Shown here: piece by piece, positions 10,006-26,700 of the stretch | Position numbering within the stretch: position 1 is the stretch's first letter | How the letters are laid out: the number at the start of each line of letters is the position of its first letter | From: Chlorokybus atmophyticus | Taxonomy: Eukaryota > Streptophyta > Chlorokybophyceae > Chlorokybales > Chlorokybaceae | Assembly: GCA_009103225.1 (NCBI GenBank) | Contig: RHPI01002438.1 | Coordinates: 633,790-687,542, forward strand | Reading direction: 5' to 3' | Length of the DNA: 53,753 nt | Position numbers and translations under genes: made by a program | Notes under the pieces: model-generated | The model's database searches: none | Told to the model about the DNA's origin: nothing | The model's input: only the letters and a program-made list of their open reading frames with translations

Positions 10006-12979
10006 TCACGGCACGTCAACTCCAACATCTCGTGCAGTTGCAGCTGCACTGCTGATAGCCGGGGTCCTCTCCACAGCAAGGTCGCGCACAGTACCATCAG
10101 CTAACTTCCCATTAATAGGCGGGTCACGTGATAAAGAAACTGCCACACTGGCATCTGCTGTGTGGCCATTCGTGGTCATGGTAAATGAAGTGTCCTTGGC
10201 AGCTCCGGGCAATGTTGACAAGTCTAGTGTTAGCCGTACTGGCCTAGGTACTGCTGTTGTTGGTATGCTGTCGTTAAGAGCCTCAGCTTGCATGGGCTGC
10301 AAGTACTTCTCCAGTTCATCCAATGATGCTCGATCCAATGAAAAGAGATGGTCGGCATCTATGCCCGAGCCATTCCGCTCATGATTGGTAGGTTGTTGGT
10401 GGGAAGCTGAACGGTCATTGTCACAGCATACAACAGGGATACTGCGCAGTTTGCGTAGATTGGGGTTGAAGGAAGCCTCCATATTATCCGCCGACGCTTT
10501 CATGGCTGCCAGTAAAGCTGGATGTATGCTGCTGTCATCCCATGATGTGCAGTACCCATCTGGCTTAGCAGAAATGAAAGGAGTTGGTTGATTGGACGGA
10601 GACTTGTGCTCAGCGACTTGATGCATATGGTCACGGCTCACGCGACTGCTGGCTCCCATTGGCTTCATCACAGCAGACCAGCACAGTTGCTGAAAAACGA
10701 TTATGCAGCCCAACTCGTCACCCATGTGAACCAGTCTTATTGCCACACCAACAGCTGGGGCAGTGCGCGCAATATGAACCACCACAACAGGTGTGCTTCT
10801 GCGGTCAGGTGGCGGCTGTGGCTGCAATCTGAGCACTGTATCAGGCATGGCGCCTGGTAGTACTACGGCTGCCGGCTCAGATGTAGGAGCATGCAGGTTG
10901 ATCAAGCTTGCGCAGTGCGAAAGTACCACATCCCACACAGGAGCACAGTTGGGCCCTGTACAGCAGCAGCAGCAGCGCATAAGCACCCAGAACAGCATTG
11001 TACACGACAATGCGAGTTGTGAGAAAGAATGGTACTGCACGGAAGGGTAGACTGCTGTACGTAAGCGCAGATTGTTGTAGAATGACCCTCACAACACCCC
11101 AGATTGGGGTGGAAAAACATGTTGACAGACCATGGCCATAACAATGCAAGGAGGCTACTCTACTCACCTGCCACCATTGCTGAGGGTAGCCCTGGCACAG
11201 CACCTTGCCCGCTTGTGCAGTAACTTTTGCCGCAACTACATGTAGCCTGAGCTTTCACCTGCATGCAGGAGAGTCGAACATTTGTACCAATACATGACGT
11301 CAAACATTTGTACCAACATATGACTTTTATCTCTTCCCCTCCCCATCCCAAATCGAAAACTAGCAGGACGTAAGAGGCCAAAACCTTAACCCTTGGACTG
11401 GTGGGAACAGAGACACACACCACTGCAACAAGGCAAGTTAGCGAGCCTTACTTGAGACTGCAAGATGATCCGTGGACGAGTCTTGCAGCCAAAGTTGACA
11501 ACTAAAGCACGCACAACTCCAGGCACTGCCATCAAAGGACCTAGCCAGGTGTCCTCATAGCTTGGCGTAGCAAGGACCTGAGAAAGGTAGGTCTGCTGAA
11601 AATCTCTATACTCCGGTGAGGTGATGGGCGCAGAAGGCTCTCCCGTTGTAGTAAGCTCATCTCTCACAGTGTACCTTGCAGACCGCTGCTCATGGTCGCC
11701 ACGGTCCTGCATGTTGCTGGATGCTTTGTGATATCAGCCAAGCCTACACGTCTACAAAGCAGGATCTTTCCAGTGAAACAAGCATATGCCCTCTGCAGGT
11801 ACCTGTACTGCTTGAGTAGACAACTTCGTGCCATAAGCTTTCTCGAATGCATGGCTTATGAGACTTGCGCGCAGCATAACTGTCTCACGAGCTGCATGTG
11901 CCTGCCAATAGTCCTTGTTGGTACTGTGCATGTTGTTACACATTGCAAGCAACTTGGCCTCATGACACCAACCTTGGCCAGCACAGCCACGATGTGATTG
12001 GTGCCTGCAGCAACTCCTGCGGCGACATCCGAGAAGTCAACATAGCTCGGCCCTTGAGCAAGGGAATGCATGGCGACCAACAAGTTGCAAAGCGGCCCCG
12101 CCTGGATCTTCCTGCTGGTCACAACGCTCTGTGAGATTTTTATCCAAGCACTGAGCAGTAAAGGCGTGAAAGCCGAGGACGGCACATGCTGATCAACAGG
12201 ATGGGCTGGTCATTAGGACTGCCAACCAATAACTCCGCAACAGCTCCTGCCTTCAACGGTGCAAGCCTAGCAGTGCAAGCAGAACTGTGCCATGCGCAAT
12301 CCAAGCAATGGAACCCTGGTTGCTGCCAGGAACGTTATGGCACAACAATTGGGACGTATGATAAATCACTAAAATCGAAGTACGCAACATGTAAGACACG
12401 TGCTACAAAAAAGAAACTAGTCGTGAGATACGTCAACACGCACAAGCCGTGACCTACTTCTTCCTGTCACTCGTCATGACTATATGTTGAAGCTCAGTTT
12501 AAGCAACAATGCTAGCCAATTGGACTCTGACATGGTGAGAGAACTCCTGCTCGTCCTAAGCTTGAGACAGTTTGACCATGTAGTACATGCTGAAGATCAG
12601 GCCACATGCAGCCAAGGCGCTCTGGACTGCTGCTCTACCAACCACAATGCACTGCATGCAGCTCTAACCCGTAATTGGCGAGCAACCGTTCAATTAGCAC
12701 GAATTCACGTTGCTTTGACAAAGGACGCACACAACTGCACAACACGGCCTCATGCAGATGACCACTGGCCAATGAAACAAGCATTGCTTGGCTGTTATAC
12801 ATTACGACGAAAGCCCACCTTCTGGGAGGCGTCGCCACCTGCAAGTTGACAAAACAACGGCACTGATAGGAGACTATGAGGCAGCCGTAGATCCATGGAG
12901 GTATGGATGTGCTCCCCTCTCTGACAGTGGTGTCCTCAGCAGCAACAGGGGACGCCGCTCCATGCGCTCCAGTGCTCAT
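10006..12979 (-). CDS. Unrecognised multi-exon protein, 3' half resolved
   Basis: Exons 12188-11973, 11901-11803, 11706-11452, 11258-11168 and 10955-10006 have good splice sites and join in phase (0, 0, 0, 1), giving about 536 C-terminal residues that end in TGA. An ATG at 12979 opens a plausible first exon (about 105 residues, containing PPRRWAFVVMYNSQA) that could be the N-terminus. The region between about 12650 and 12227 is not resolved and would need an intron of only 38 nt at 12226-12189. An alternative end exists: the last exon could splice near 10021 to small exons at about 9850 and 9660. Recognisable stretches are ordinary globular sequence (LISHAFEKAYGTKL) plus a Pro-rich, then acidic, C-terminal exon. 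No signal peptide or known domain is visible. It shares a divergent promoter region with the ATPase gene. Confidence 0.5.
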
Positions 12980-13437
12980 GAAAGGCCGGCACCCGCAGGC
13001 AGCATCCCCCTCAACCCGACTGACTCAAACGTATTCCTATTCTCGATCAGGCACCAACGACAGTTGCAGAGCAGAGGACACCAGCTCCGCCGCCCGCACA
13101 GGGTCCCACTGCCGCCCCCGTCCGCCACGGCGCCAACAACCTGACGCCACGGTCGTTAAGCCACTGAATGCACACGTGCGTTAGGGTCCATTTAATACCA
13201 TGTCAAGGCATTGAATGCTCTGTTGCAGCCTTAACGGGCAGCAGACAGGCACAAAGTTGCAGTAAGCCTTCAGCTTTGCCTCTCCTGTGCGGCGGCGTGG
13301 CGGGTGTGGAAAGGTGCTCCGCTACTTCTCCCCGTCTAGCTGTGCCATGAGCTAGCAGCGTGCAAGCTAGCTCATTACACCTTTTCATCTATGCCAAAAA
13401 GAACTCACGGGTATCTGGCAAATAATCCGGCGAGCTT
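12980..13437. promoter_or_regulatory. Divergent intergenic region, unknown gene / ATPase
   Basis: The 458 bp between the ATG at 12979 (minus) and the ATPase ATG at 13438 (plus). It should hold both 5' UTRs and promoters. No TATA box or telo-box stands out. Confidence 0.4.
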
Positions 13438-15001
13438 ATGGCTGCAACAGTGGCACCTGCTGCTGTGTCCGCAGCAGCAACCCAAGGCTTGAGCGCAAAC
13501 GAGGCTGCTCAACGCTTGAAGAACGACGGACCCAACCTTCCATTCGGCAAGCATGTGCGTTGTGCATGCTGCATGCTGATGTGTGTGGACGGGCACTTGG
13601 CGCATGGCTTTCCACCAGATTGTATGCACGCATTCAATGCTTGTCAAAGTTTGCAATGGGTGTGTGCCCCAGCGCCCTTGCATTCCCTCAGAATTCTTGG
13701 CAGCCACTTTAGGTGCATGGGTTGCTGCAAGTATCTGCATGCTTGGAACAGGACCAGGGACAGCCAGTCTTTTGGCGAGTGTTTTGGGAAGAAGTTCGCG
13801 AGCCCATGATGCTACTTCTGCTGCTCATAGGGTTGCTCTACAGGTAAGTAGAGCTGTCTTTGTGAATGAACAGCAGGGTATCAAGCTGTAACACGATTGG
13901 TTTGTGTTAGTGTCTGGGGCGAATGGGTAGAAGGCGTGCTCTGCTGGACAGTGATTTTTGCGGTGGTATTTGCCGAAGTACACAACGAGTATCGAGCCAA
14001 GCGGTGAGCTACTTGCGACAGGCAGTTGAGAAGCCAGTTCGTGCACAACAATGATTGACGCCGGTAATGTGCACTTCCACAGTAATCCTGGGTTAGAGCA
14101 TGGTTGCACACCCTCAACCGCCACTGCGCACAGGGCAATGCACCTGCTCGGAACAGGCATCCCGCACATGACTCGAGTAAAGCGTGGCGGCTGCATCGTT
14201 GCTGTTCCCGCCCAGGACGTGGTTGCCGATGATGTCATACTCCTCGACATAGGACAGCGTGTACCAGCGGACGCACGGCTGGTAGATGTACGCACGATTT
14301 TATATGCAAAGTGACTCAGCTACTCATGTGTTTTGTCAGCATTGGTTAACAGATTTTGGTGCAGGCAGTTGGCTTGGAGGTAGATGAAAGTGTCCTGTCT
14401 GGTGAATCCACTCCAGTCCACAAGGCTGTTGAGGTAATGTGCACGCATAGGTTCATTAGCTCACTCGATTTGCTGACATGAGCAGAGCTGTGCTCATCTT
14501 CTCATTGTTCAACAGGAATCGAACACTGGTTCTTCTCAGACAGCATCAGACTCTTTGTTGGCTGGCGTTGTGTATGCGGGCTCTCTGGTGTGTGCCGGCA
14601 GTGGGTTGGCTGTCGTGTTTGCAGTGGGCGCTCAGACAAAAGTGGGCTCAGTCGTCACGCTCACGCGTAAGATCAAGAAGAAAAAAACCGCTTTGCAAAA
14701 TTTGCTGAAGAGGCTGGCACATGTACGTTGCCTCAACGGCTTTCTTGTTTGCAGCATTCATGTCAGCTGCACGCTCAGTGCATGTATCCATGCGGACACA
14801 CGATATTGTGCAGGTCTTTCTAATAGTATCCGCTGTAGCATCTGTTGCTGTGCCTGTTGCTGGATTCTTGCTGCACATCGAAACGGACTACAAGAAGTTG
14901 GTAATCATTGGTCTAAGGTACGGAATAGCTCATGGAAAACCAAGCATGTGTGCATCTATTGAGCTCGGAATACATACAGATCAACCTTTTGTAGTTGAGA
15001 C

Positions 15002-15098
<97 letters not shown>

Positions 15099-18000
15099 NC
15101 ATATAGCGTATATACAAGCGTATATACAACAAAATGCACCGCCCCTGTGCGGCGAATTTGATTGTATAGACGCGAAACATGCGCGATGAGCTGTTGATAG
15201 TTGATTCGCTCTCATTTGCTCCACATGGGTGCATGCCTTGAATGACCAACCAACTGTACGCACTCTTGTTGTGTTACACAGTCTTGCTTTTGCAACAGTG
15301 CCAGAAGAGCTTCCAATCCTGGTCAAGGCTATCCTTGCTATTGGCTCGCATAGAATGGCATCCAAGCAGGTGAGGGCAATTGTGCTTCATTGCATGCGCT
15401 CGTGCAGAGGGATGACCATTGACATGCTGCATGGCATCGTAGGTTCTCGTCAAGCACCTGCAGGCTGCTGAGCAACTGGCAGTGGTGTCAGCGCTGGTGA
15501 CGGACAAGACTGGTATGTCGCAGCAGCGTACGCCCTGCTATGCTGCATTCAGGTGGCAATGAATTTTGCCTTATATCTGTATCACAGGGACGCTCACTGC
15601 AAATTGCCTTCGTCTTTCCGCCATAGACACCACCAACTCGCACTTCACGCTTACAGCCAACGGTCACTCAAACATGTCATGTGGCTGTTGTCAAGTGCTC
15701 GCTGCGTGGTTGCGCACATCTGAGCATGAACCCAGCCAGATCCTGCAAGCAGTGTTGCATCAGGCTGCCAAATGTCTCCCAAACAGCGGCTCGCTGGCAT
15801 TACACCCGTATGATGCTGCCATCGTACAGGTGAGCATGAGCAGCATTCAGTTCTTGAGTGTCATGTTGACGAAGAATGCATTGCGAGATGACAATGATTG
15901 ACCAAGCCTTCATGTGCATGAAGGCTGCAGCTGCAAGCTCATCAGTAAGAGCTGCTCTTGAGCGCATGCTTGCACGCAGCCAACGCCTCCATCTGCACTC
16001 CACCTCCCCTTTTGACAGCCGCACCAAACTGTCAGTGAAGGTAAGTCCGTGACCATGTGTTGTGTGCATGATGCACTGTTAATATAACTTTTATTAACTG
16101 TGAGCCCCAAGCCAGCATGCGCATCTGCCGCATCATGATGCGATGTCGCAGTGGGCGTTCTCAAAAGCTCTGTGTTTTGAGTAGGTATTGGCCGACAATG
16201 AAGGACAGATGCCCTACCTGGCATACGGAAGAGGAGCACCGGAACGCCTCTGGCATGCGAGCACCAAATACCTTTCCTGGGATGGTGAAGTATTAGCCAT
16301 AAATGACCAAGTGACCGAAAAGGTCTGCAGTCCCAAACATCAGTAGCGTGCTGCTCGCTGGCATGCCATGAAAAAGCTGAGTTACCCTGCAACGCTGCAA
16401 TCCATGTGACAGGTATTGAGTGGCATCTCCAAGGCAGCTACATCTGGGCTTCATGTCATCGGTGTTGCGATGCAGGAGGTGAGCGCCAAATACTGTGTGA
16501 GCAACAGCTGACATGCAACTATGCGCTGAGTTGGCAGCTGGCAGTGCGTAGACGAACCGGACCCCACATCACTGCAGTCTGGATGGACGTATATTGGCAC
16601 CATGGCGTTTTATGACCCTGTCCGTGAAGACGCCAGGCAGGCCATTGCACAGGTAACAATGTCGTACTGCATATGCACATCTGCTAGAACTTGGAACATC
16701 CTCCGCATGTTCATTCTGTTAATTGATCGCTTATCTAACCTGGCGTCCCACAGTACCATGAAGCTGGCATTATAACATACATGGTAACTGGCGACCACCC
16801 TCGCACAGCACTGGCAGTAGCTCGGGAGGTTGGCATTCTAGATACGTTCCCTGGAGACTCAACTGATGTGAGGGACAGCAAGCTGGAATCTGTGTCGGCA
16901 TTACATGCGCACACCATTTGGTTACATGGCTATGTTGGCAGGTGCACGATGTTGAAGCACCACCTGAGTTCGCTGCTGTTGCCATGGATGCTGAAGACCT
17001 TGACGAAGACGCGTTGCGGCGAACACTGCAAACACACCGTGTGTTTGCACGAGTTAGCCCCCAGCTCAAGTTCCGCATTGTGCAAATACTACAGGTATCC
17101 CCTACCTCCAAGTCGACGTGCCTCAGCATCACGTGTTCACAAAAGTGATTCAAATGACTTGACAGGACATGGGGCACAGCGTGATGGTCACCGGTGATGG
17201 AGTGAATGATGCAGCTGCATTGAAGCAAGCGCAGGTCAGCGTGCACACCTGTTGCAGTGTCCATTGGCTGCTTTACAAAGTGTGTGGTTTGGCTAGCGCT
17301 TTGGGCATTGTGATGCTGCAGACTGATGTCTGGTGGACATACAGGTTGGTGTTGGGATGGGTACCGGTACTGACATTGCAAAAGAAGCCGCGGACATTGT
17401 TTTGCTGGATGACTCAGCAGGCAGCCTCTTGCTGGGTATCAGGGAAGGGCGTGGGCTTTTAGACAACCTCCAAAAGGTAGTTAATGTGGTATGGGCGTTG
17501 ATATGCTGTATGTACAGTTCTTGACACAACTGTTATGCGCAGGCGGTGGCATTCTATCTCGCTTGCAAGTGTGCGTTAATTGGCATATTTGCCTTCACAG
17601 CAGTTATCTTCCGTAAACTACCTTTCAGTCCAATCACAGTGATAGTGATGGAGCTCTTCATGGATCTTGGAGCGTCCACCACATTTCTGGCAGAGGTGCA
17701 GTTTGTGCAATTTATACAAGCAGTCACAGCATGCGCTCGCAAGCGACTGTAACCAGCAGTCATTGCTGGTTTGCAGTTGTTGCTCGCGAGCGCCTGCCAT
17801 TATGCTAATTGTTCCCTTTCACAGAAACCAAAGGCCGACGTGCTGCAAAGGGCACCATTGCCATCGTCAGTGCACATCTTCCGTAGCCATACATTTGCTC
17901 TGGTTGTGAGTGCTGGGGCGCTCGTGTTGATGGCTTCTGTCGTTGGGTGCTTGATGTATGGTCAGCACCTGGAACCCGCATCAAACCTGGTAGGTGTATG

Positions 18001-18398
18001 TTGCAACATGTGTGCAGATGTGCTGTTGTACTGACAGCTTTTACTCCATTCAGGCACCAAGCATGGCATTTGCTGCGTGGATGGTGGGCCATATCATGCT
18101 TGCAGTTGTCTTCACATCATCGTCAACGTCTGTTTTGTCATGGGTCACGCTAAGCAATCGGTTCTTACTAATATGGGCGGCATCCGGAGCAGTGGTCACT
18201 GCAGCCACGGTGTACACACCACTTGCAACCTACTTTGGGCTCGTCAGCTTTCCACTGCAACAGTGGGCTCTGATACTGAGCACAACAGTTCTGCCCGCCA
18301 TCTTGTGGGATGCAGTTAAGCGCATATGGTTGGCATGGAAGCAACCAAGGCAGCGCGAGTACTCAAAGCTCCCAGAGCAGGATGCAAATGACAGCTAG
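13438..18398 (+). CDS. P-type cation-transporting ATPase (P2-like), 916 aa
   Basis: A membrane pump that forms an aspartyl-phosphate intermediate during ATP-driven cation transport. Twenty-one exons join in phase (starts 13438, 13764, 13911, 14134, 14365, 14516, 14814, 15282, 15443, 15588, 15924, 16185, 16413, 16578, 16754, 16942, 17166, 17345, 17543, 17825, 18054), giving 916 residues. In order: a cation-ATPase N-terminal domain (GLSANEAAQRL), first TM pair after FWEEVREPM, actuator loop with SGES at 160-163 where the family has TGES, PEELP in TM4 (282-286), DKTGT with phospho-Asp 325, RGAPER in the nucleotide domain (463-468), TGDHP (552-556), TGDGVND (638-644), then C-terminal TM helices. 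The PEELP motif resembles Ca2+- or H+-pump-like P2/P3 enzymes. The ion is not predictable and the membrane is unknown. Confidence 0.95.
15004..15099. other. Assembly blemish: ~95-nt poly-C run ending in N
   Basis: An uninterrupted C run followed by one N, inside the ATPase intron 14918-15281. The length is probably an assembly or sequencing artefact of a real C-rich tract or gap. Flanking exons (ending 14917, starting 15282) are intact and in phase. Confidence 0.85.
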
Positions 18399-19200
18399 CA
18401 AAAGGGAAACCACCACTATTTAGGACCACAAAGAAGTGCACATGATATGTACACATGTACATGGTCTGTGCTGCTGACCCCACACTGTCATGCTAGTCCA
18501 CCCATGGGGGACGCCTCATCCAGACCTCATCTCAACACATACCCTCGCACGCACCCTCCAAAAGACAACTCCTGCGCAAGCCATCTGTATCCCCGGTTTG
18601 TCTGGCGCGCAGCACAGCATAAGTGACTGGGTGAGGTTGAGTAGTACATGTGTCCCATGCAACAATCGATTGGCAATGTGGCAGGTAATGCATGCTTGCA
18701 GACTAACAGGGTTGGGCAGTAGAGTAGTGAAGTAGGTAGTAGGCAGTGTATATAAGGGGTATGGTACGGTGGCAGCATGCATGTGGACAATGCAAATGGC
18801 ATGCATCAGCACAAGCATACACACGCTTTACACAGTGTGTACCTAGCCCTGTGGTTGTGATAGAGGTGAGTGCTGTTGTACTCCAGTGTCTGTGCATGTT
18901 GCATACATCACATGCATATTTTGTACAATACAATGTACATACAATGCAAAACGCCAATGTAAATGCGCCGCAAACCATGTTTGCAGCTCAATTGCTAATT
19001 GCAGCAGCATAGTGCTCAGTTCCCATCTTGCGGGTGGTCTAGCTGCGTAATGTCCTAATCCAGCGCGCAAGCATTGCTGTTCATCACCAATGCATGGAAC
19101 ATTATCAATGCATGCAATAAGGTCTGTCTAGCACTATGCCAAGGTGATGTCGGCAATGCACATGAATGGGTCCAACCAATGCTGCTCCTGGAGTAACACC
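18399..19200. other. Intergenic, convergent 3' ends of ATPase and CTP synthase
   Basis: The ATPase ends at 18398 and CTP synthase at 19201 from the other side. The sequence is TGCA/GCATGC-rich with no convincing ORF. A spurious minus-strand ORF from 19055 reads through the last CTP synthase intron and is not a gene. Confidence 0.6.
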
Positions 19201-23299
<4,099 letters not shown>

Positions 23300-23527
23300 T
23301 CCCGCCGCCTGGCCCCTTGGGCTATCGCACCGCAGAGGCGCAGTGCCCCTTACCGCCCAGCCCACCAACACAAGCGCATGCTGCAACTCCAATGAGCTGC
23401 CGTCTCCCTCCCTCCCGTCACTGACAGCAGCCTAGGGCACCAGAAGCAGATGTAGTCTGTGCACCGCCGCCAACGAAAATGCCAACACCACCAGCAACAA
23501 GGAGGCGGCGGCGGCGGCGGCGGCGTG

Positions 23528-23537
23528 TTTAGGGTTT
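23528..23537 (+). promoter_or_regulatory. Telo-box 1 of the shared promoter
   Basis: TTTAGGGTTT, followed by GC, giving a 12-mer identical to the one upstream of eIF3g. It lies about 225 bp from the eIF3c ATG and about 230 bp from the CTP synthase ATG. Confidence 0.7.
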
Positions 23538-23633
23538 GCAATGCGAGCTGCTGGCATCAAATTGGCGGGAAACGGCCTCAGACGGATATCACAGATATCA
23601 CTCTGGGGACGCGGCGTCGATATCAGCGGTAGA

Positions 23634-23642
23634 TTAGGGTTT
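23634..23642 (+). promoter_or_regulatory. Telo-box 2 of the shared promoter
   Basis: TTAGGGTTT, about 115 bp upstream of the eIF3c ATG, same orientation as box 1 and about 100 bp from it. Confidence 0.65.
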
Positions 23643-23754
23643 CAGCCGCCAGCAGCTAGCTAAACGTTAACCTCCGCGGCGGCGGCGGCGGCGGGGTTGC
23701 TGGCGACGCTGGGGAAGAGGTTGTTGAAGAGTGGTTGTTGTTGAGGTCGTCACC

Positions 23755-26700
23755 ATGTCTCGCTTCTGGACGCAGCACTCTGACAGCGACAGCGAGGAGA
23801 GCGATTCGGAGGAGTCCAGCTCCTCCTCCTCCTCGGGCTCCTCCTCCGGGGACGAGAAGCCCGCAAAGGCCGCCGCAGCCGTTTCGAAGTATAGGGTGGG
23901 TGAGGATGACTCCGATAGCGATGAGAGCGATGGCGCCCGTCGCGTCATCCGCTCGCACAAGGATAAACGCTACGAAGAGATGCAGGTGTGTATATCTCAC
24001 ATGCAGCACGCCTGTTCGAGCCTCGCGCATGCTTGGATGGGCTTCAGCATTGCGCTGAGTGCTCTGGTCATTATTGCATGTCAGAAGACAATTGCTTGCA
24101 AAACAACTGCTGAGTCGTATATTTACGGATGAGTTTTCTGCAATGCTTCAATGTCTCATCGACGTTGCATGTGTTGTGTACCGTGCCTGAATCACCTTGC
24201 ACAGCTCGCAATCACCTGGCAGTTTTGAATATTGCAAAGGGTATTGTTTTGTGATGGCATGTTTCTGCTCGCGCTAATGCTTTGCAAAACACAGGCCACA
24301 GTTGACCAAATCAAAAACGCCATCAAGATTAACGACTGGGTTAGCATTCAAAGCGGCTTTGAGAAGCTCAACAAGCAGCTTGAGAAGTCCGCTAGCCTCA
24401 TAGCAACCGATGGGGCACCGCGCTTCTATATCCGCACCATGGTGCAGCTGGAGGATTTCTTGGCGCAGACTTTGGTTAACAAGGACGCCAAGAAGAAGAT
24501 GAGTGGTGTCAACGTCAAGGCGCTCAACTACATGAAGCAGAAGCTCAAGAAAAACAACAAAGCGGTACGCTGGTTTTGCTGCATGTGTATCACAGAGAAG
24601 ACGTCCTTTTCTGTTTACGCACACATTGAAAAACTCATGCAAGCTGGTTTTGCAACATGGTGATCGCGTGGTATTCATGCAGTATGAGGATGCCATTGCA
24701 AAGTTCCGCGAGAACCCTGTGAGCACAGATGAGGAGGAAGAGGAGAGTGAGGACGAGGAGGAAAGCGAAGGGGAAGATTTGCGGGGATCAAGTGAGGAGG
24801 AGGAGGAAGGGCTTGATGGGGATGGTGAGCCGGAAGAAGGCGCCGAGGAAGGTTGGGAGAAGCAAGGGCGCAAGGGGCCGAAGAAGCCGCTTCTTGGGGA
24901 TCCCAGGGAAATCACTCCAGAGATGGTGGCCAAAAAGCTGCGTGAAGTCGTAGCCAACAGAGGCAAGAAGGGCACTGACCGTGCAGAGCAGGTAAGGCAT
25001 GACATGAAAAGGGCTATCAACTTCTCATGCAAGTATGGTTGGGTTGGTCGGCTGGTTTGCATCATGTGTGCACTTTTTAGTACTGGATGCATATGTGGTT
25101 GAGGTGTTGGGTCGTTGTTGATGTACATTGTTGTTTGCAGGTCGAGATCCTGAACTATTTGACCAGTGTTGCAAAGTCACCAGCGCAGCGTGTTCAGTGC
25201 ATGATGCAAGTGATCTCAGCTCAGTTTGATGTGCAACCGAGCATGGCCACCCACATGCCCATCCCAGTTTGGAAGAAGACTGCACAAAATGTCTTGAAAG
25301 TGCTGGACATGCTGGCCCAGCACACCTACATTGCTCTCGATGAGAGCATGGACCCACTGGAGATGCCAAACGACGCACCCGTTGATAATCAGGAGGTCAC
25401 AATTGATGGCCCAGTTCGAATATCAGGCAATGTGGTCGCATGCTTGGAAAGGCTCGATGATGAATGGTTCAAGTCCCTTCAGTGCATTGACCCTCATACC
25501 CGTGAGTATGTTGAGCGATTAAAGGATGAACCTCTGCTGCTGGCGTTGGCTCAGGTATGGAAGAACTCTTTCTGCTGGTTGCCTCCTGGCATGTTTCGTC
25601 ATCGGGCTCACTTTACCATGTTTACGCAGAACATTCAGTCATACTCAGCTGGGCTACATGACACGCGAGCTGCAGCCAAAACTGCTTTGCGGAGGGTTGA
25701 GCATCTGTACTACAAACATGAGTCTGTGTATCAGGCCATGCGCACATTGGCGGCTTCACAAGCTGCTGCTGAAACTCAACCCGCAGAAGTGGAAGGCGCT
25801 GGTGAGGAGCAACCCACGGTGGCTGCGGAGGATGCTTCTCAGGACGCTCCAATGCTTCCACGCTTAGCGAGCTTCCCTGAAGATGGGGCACAGCTCATGC
25901 GGGAACTCGCCGGTGTTATTTACCGCTACGGAGATGAGCGTACAAAGTCCAGGGCTGTGCTATGCGATATCTATCACCAGTCCATTCACGACAAGTTTCA
26001 CACTGCAAGAGATACGCTGCTGATGTCTCACCTCCAAGAGAACATCCAGCACATGGACATTTCCACGCAGATCCTGTTCAACCGCGCCATGGCTCAGCTC
26101 GGGCTGTGCGCTTTCAGGGCTGGATTGGTAACGGATGCCCACTCTTGCCTGGCAGAGCTTTACGGTGGTGGCCGTGTGAAGGAACTGCTGGCCCAGGGCG
26201 TAGCGCAGTCCAGGCATCATGAGAAGTCACCTGAGCAAGAAAAGCTGGAACGCAAGCGGCAGATGCCTTTCCACATGCACATCAACCTCGAAATGCTGGA
26301 GGCAGTTCATCTGATTTGCGCCATGCTGCTGGAGGTGCCCAACATTGCCGCCAACGCGTTCGACATCAGGCGGCGAGTCATTAGCAAGACTTTCCGCAGA
26401 CTGTTGGACAACTATGAGCGGCAAACATTCACCGGCCCACCTGAGAATGTGCGTGACCATGTTATGTCTTCCACTCGCCATCTCAACCGCGGGCAGTGGC
26501 AAGAGGCACACGAGGTGCTCGCCGCACTGACAATGTGGAGCCTGATGCCAAATAAGGATGGCATCCTGTCCATGCTGCAACGCAAGCTGCAAGAAGAAGC
26601 TCTCAGGACCTTCCTCTTCACATACGCACCGTACTACCAGTCCCTCAGCCTGGAGCAGCTCGTGACGATGTTCGAGCTGCCCGCGGGCACTGTGCATAGC

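Larger units (their letters stand above)
23300..23754. promoter_or_regulatory. Bidirectional promoter between CTP synthase and eIF3c
   Basis: The 455 bp between two divergent ATGs. It holds two telo-boxes (23528-23537 and 23634-23642), two GGC-repeat tracts (about 23502-23525 and 23671-23694) and three GATATC hexamers (near 23585, 23594 and 23619) between the boxes. The arrangement suggests coordinated transcription of both genes. Confidence 0.7.

Noticed and set aside
14721-15161. ORFs with polyproline or polyglycine over 15004-15099
   Set aside because: Translation of the poly-C artefact inside an intron.
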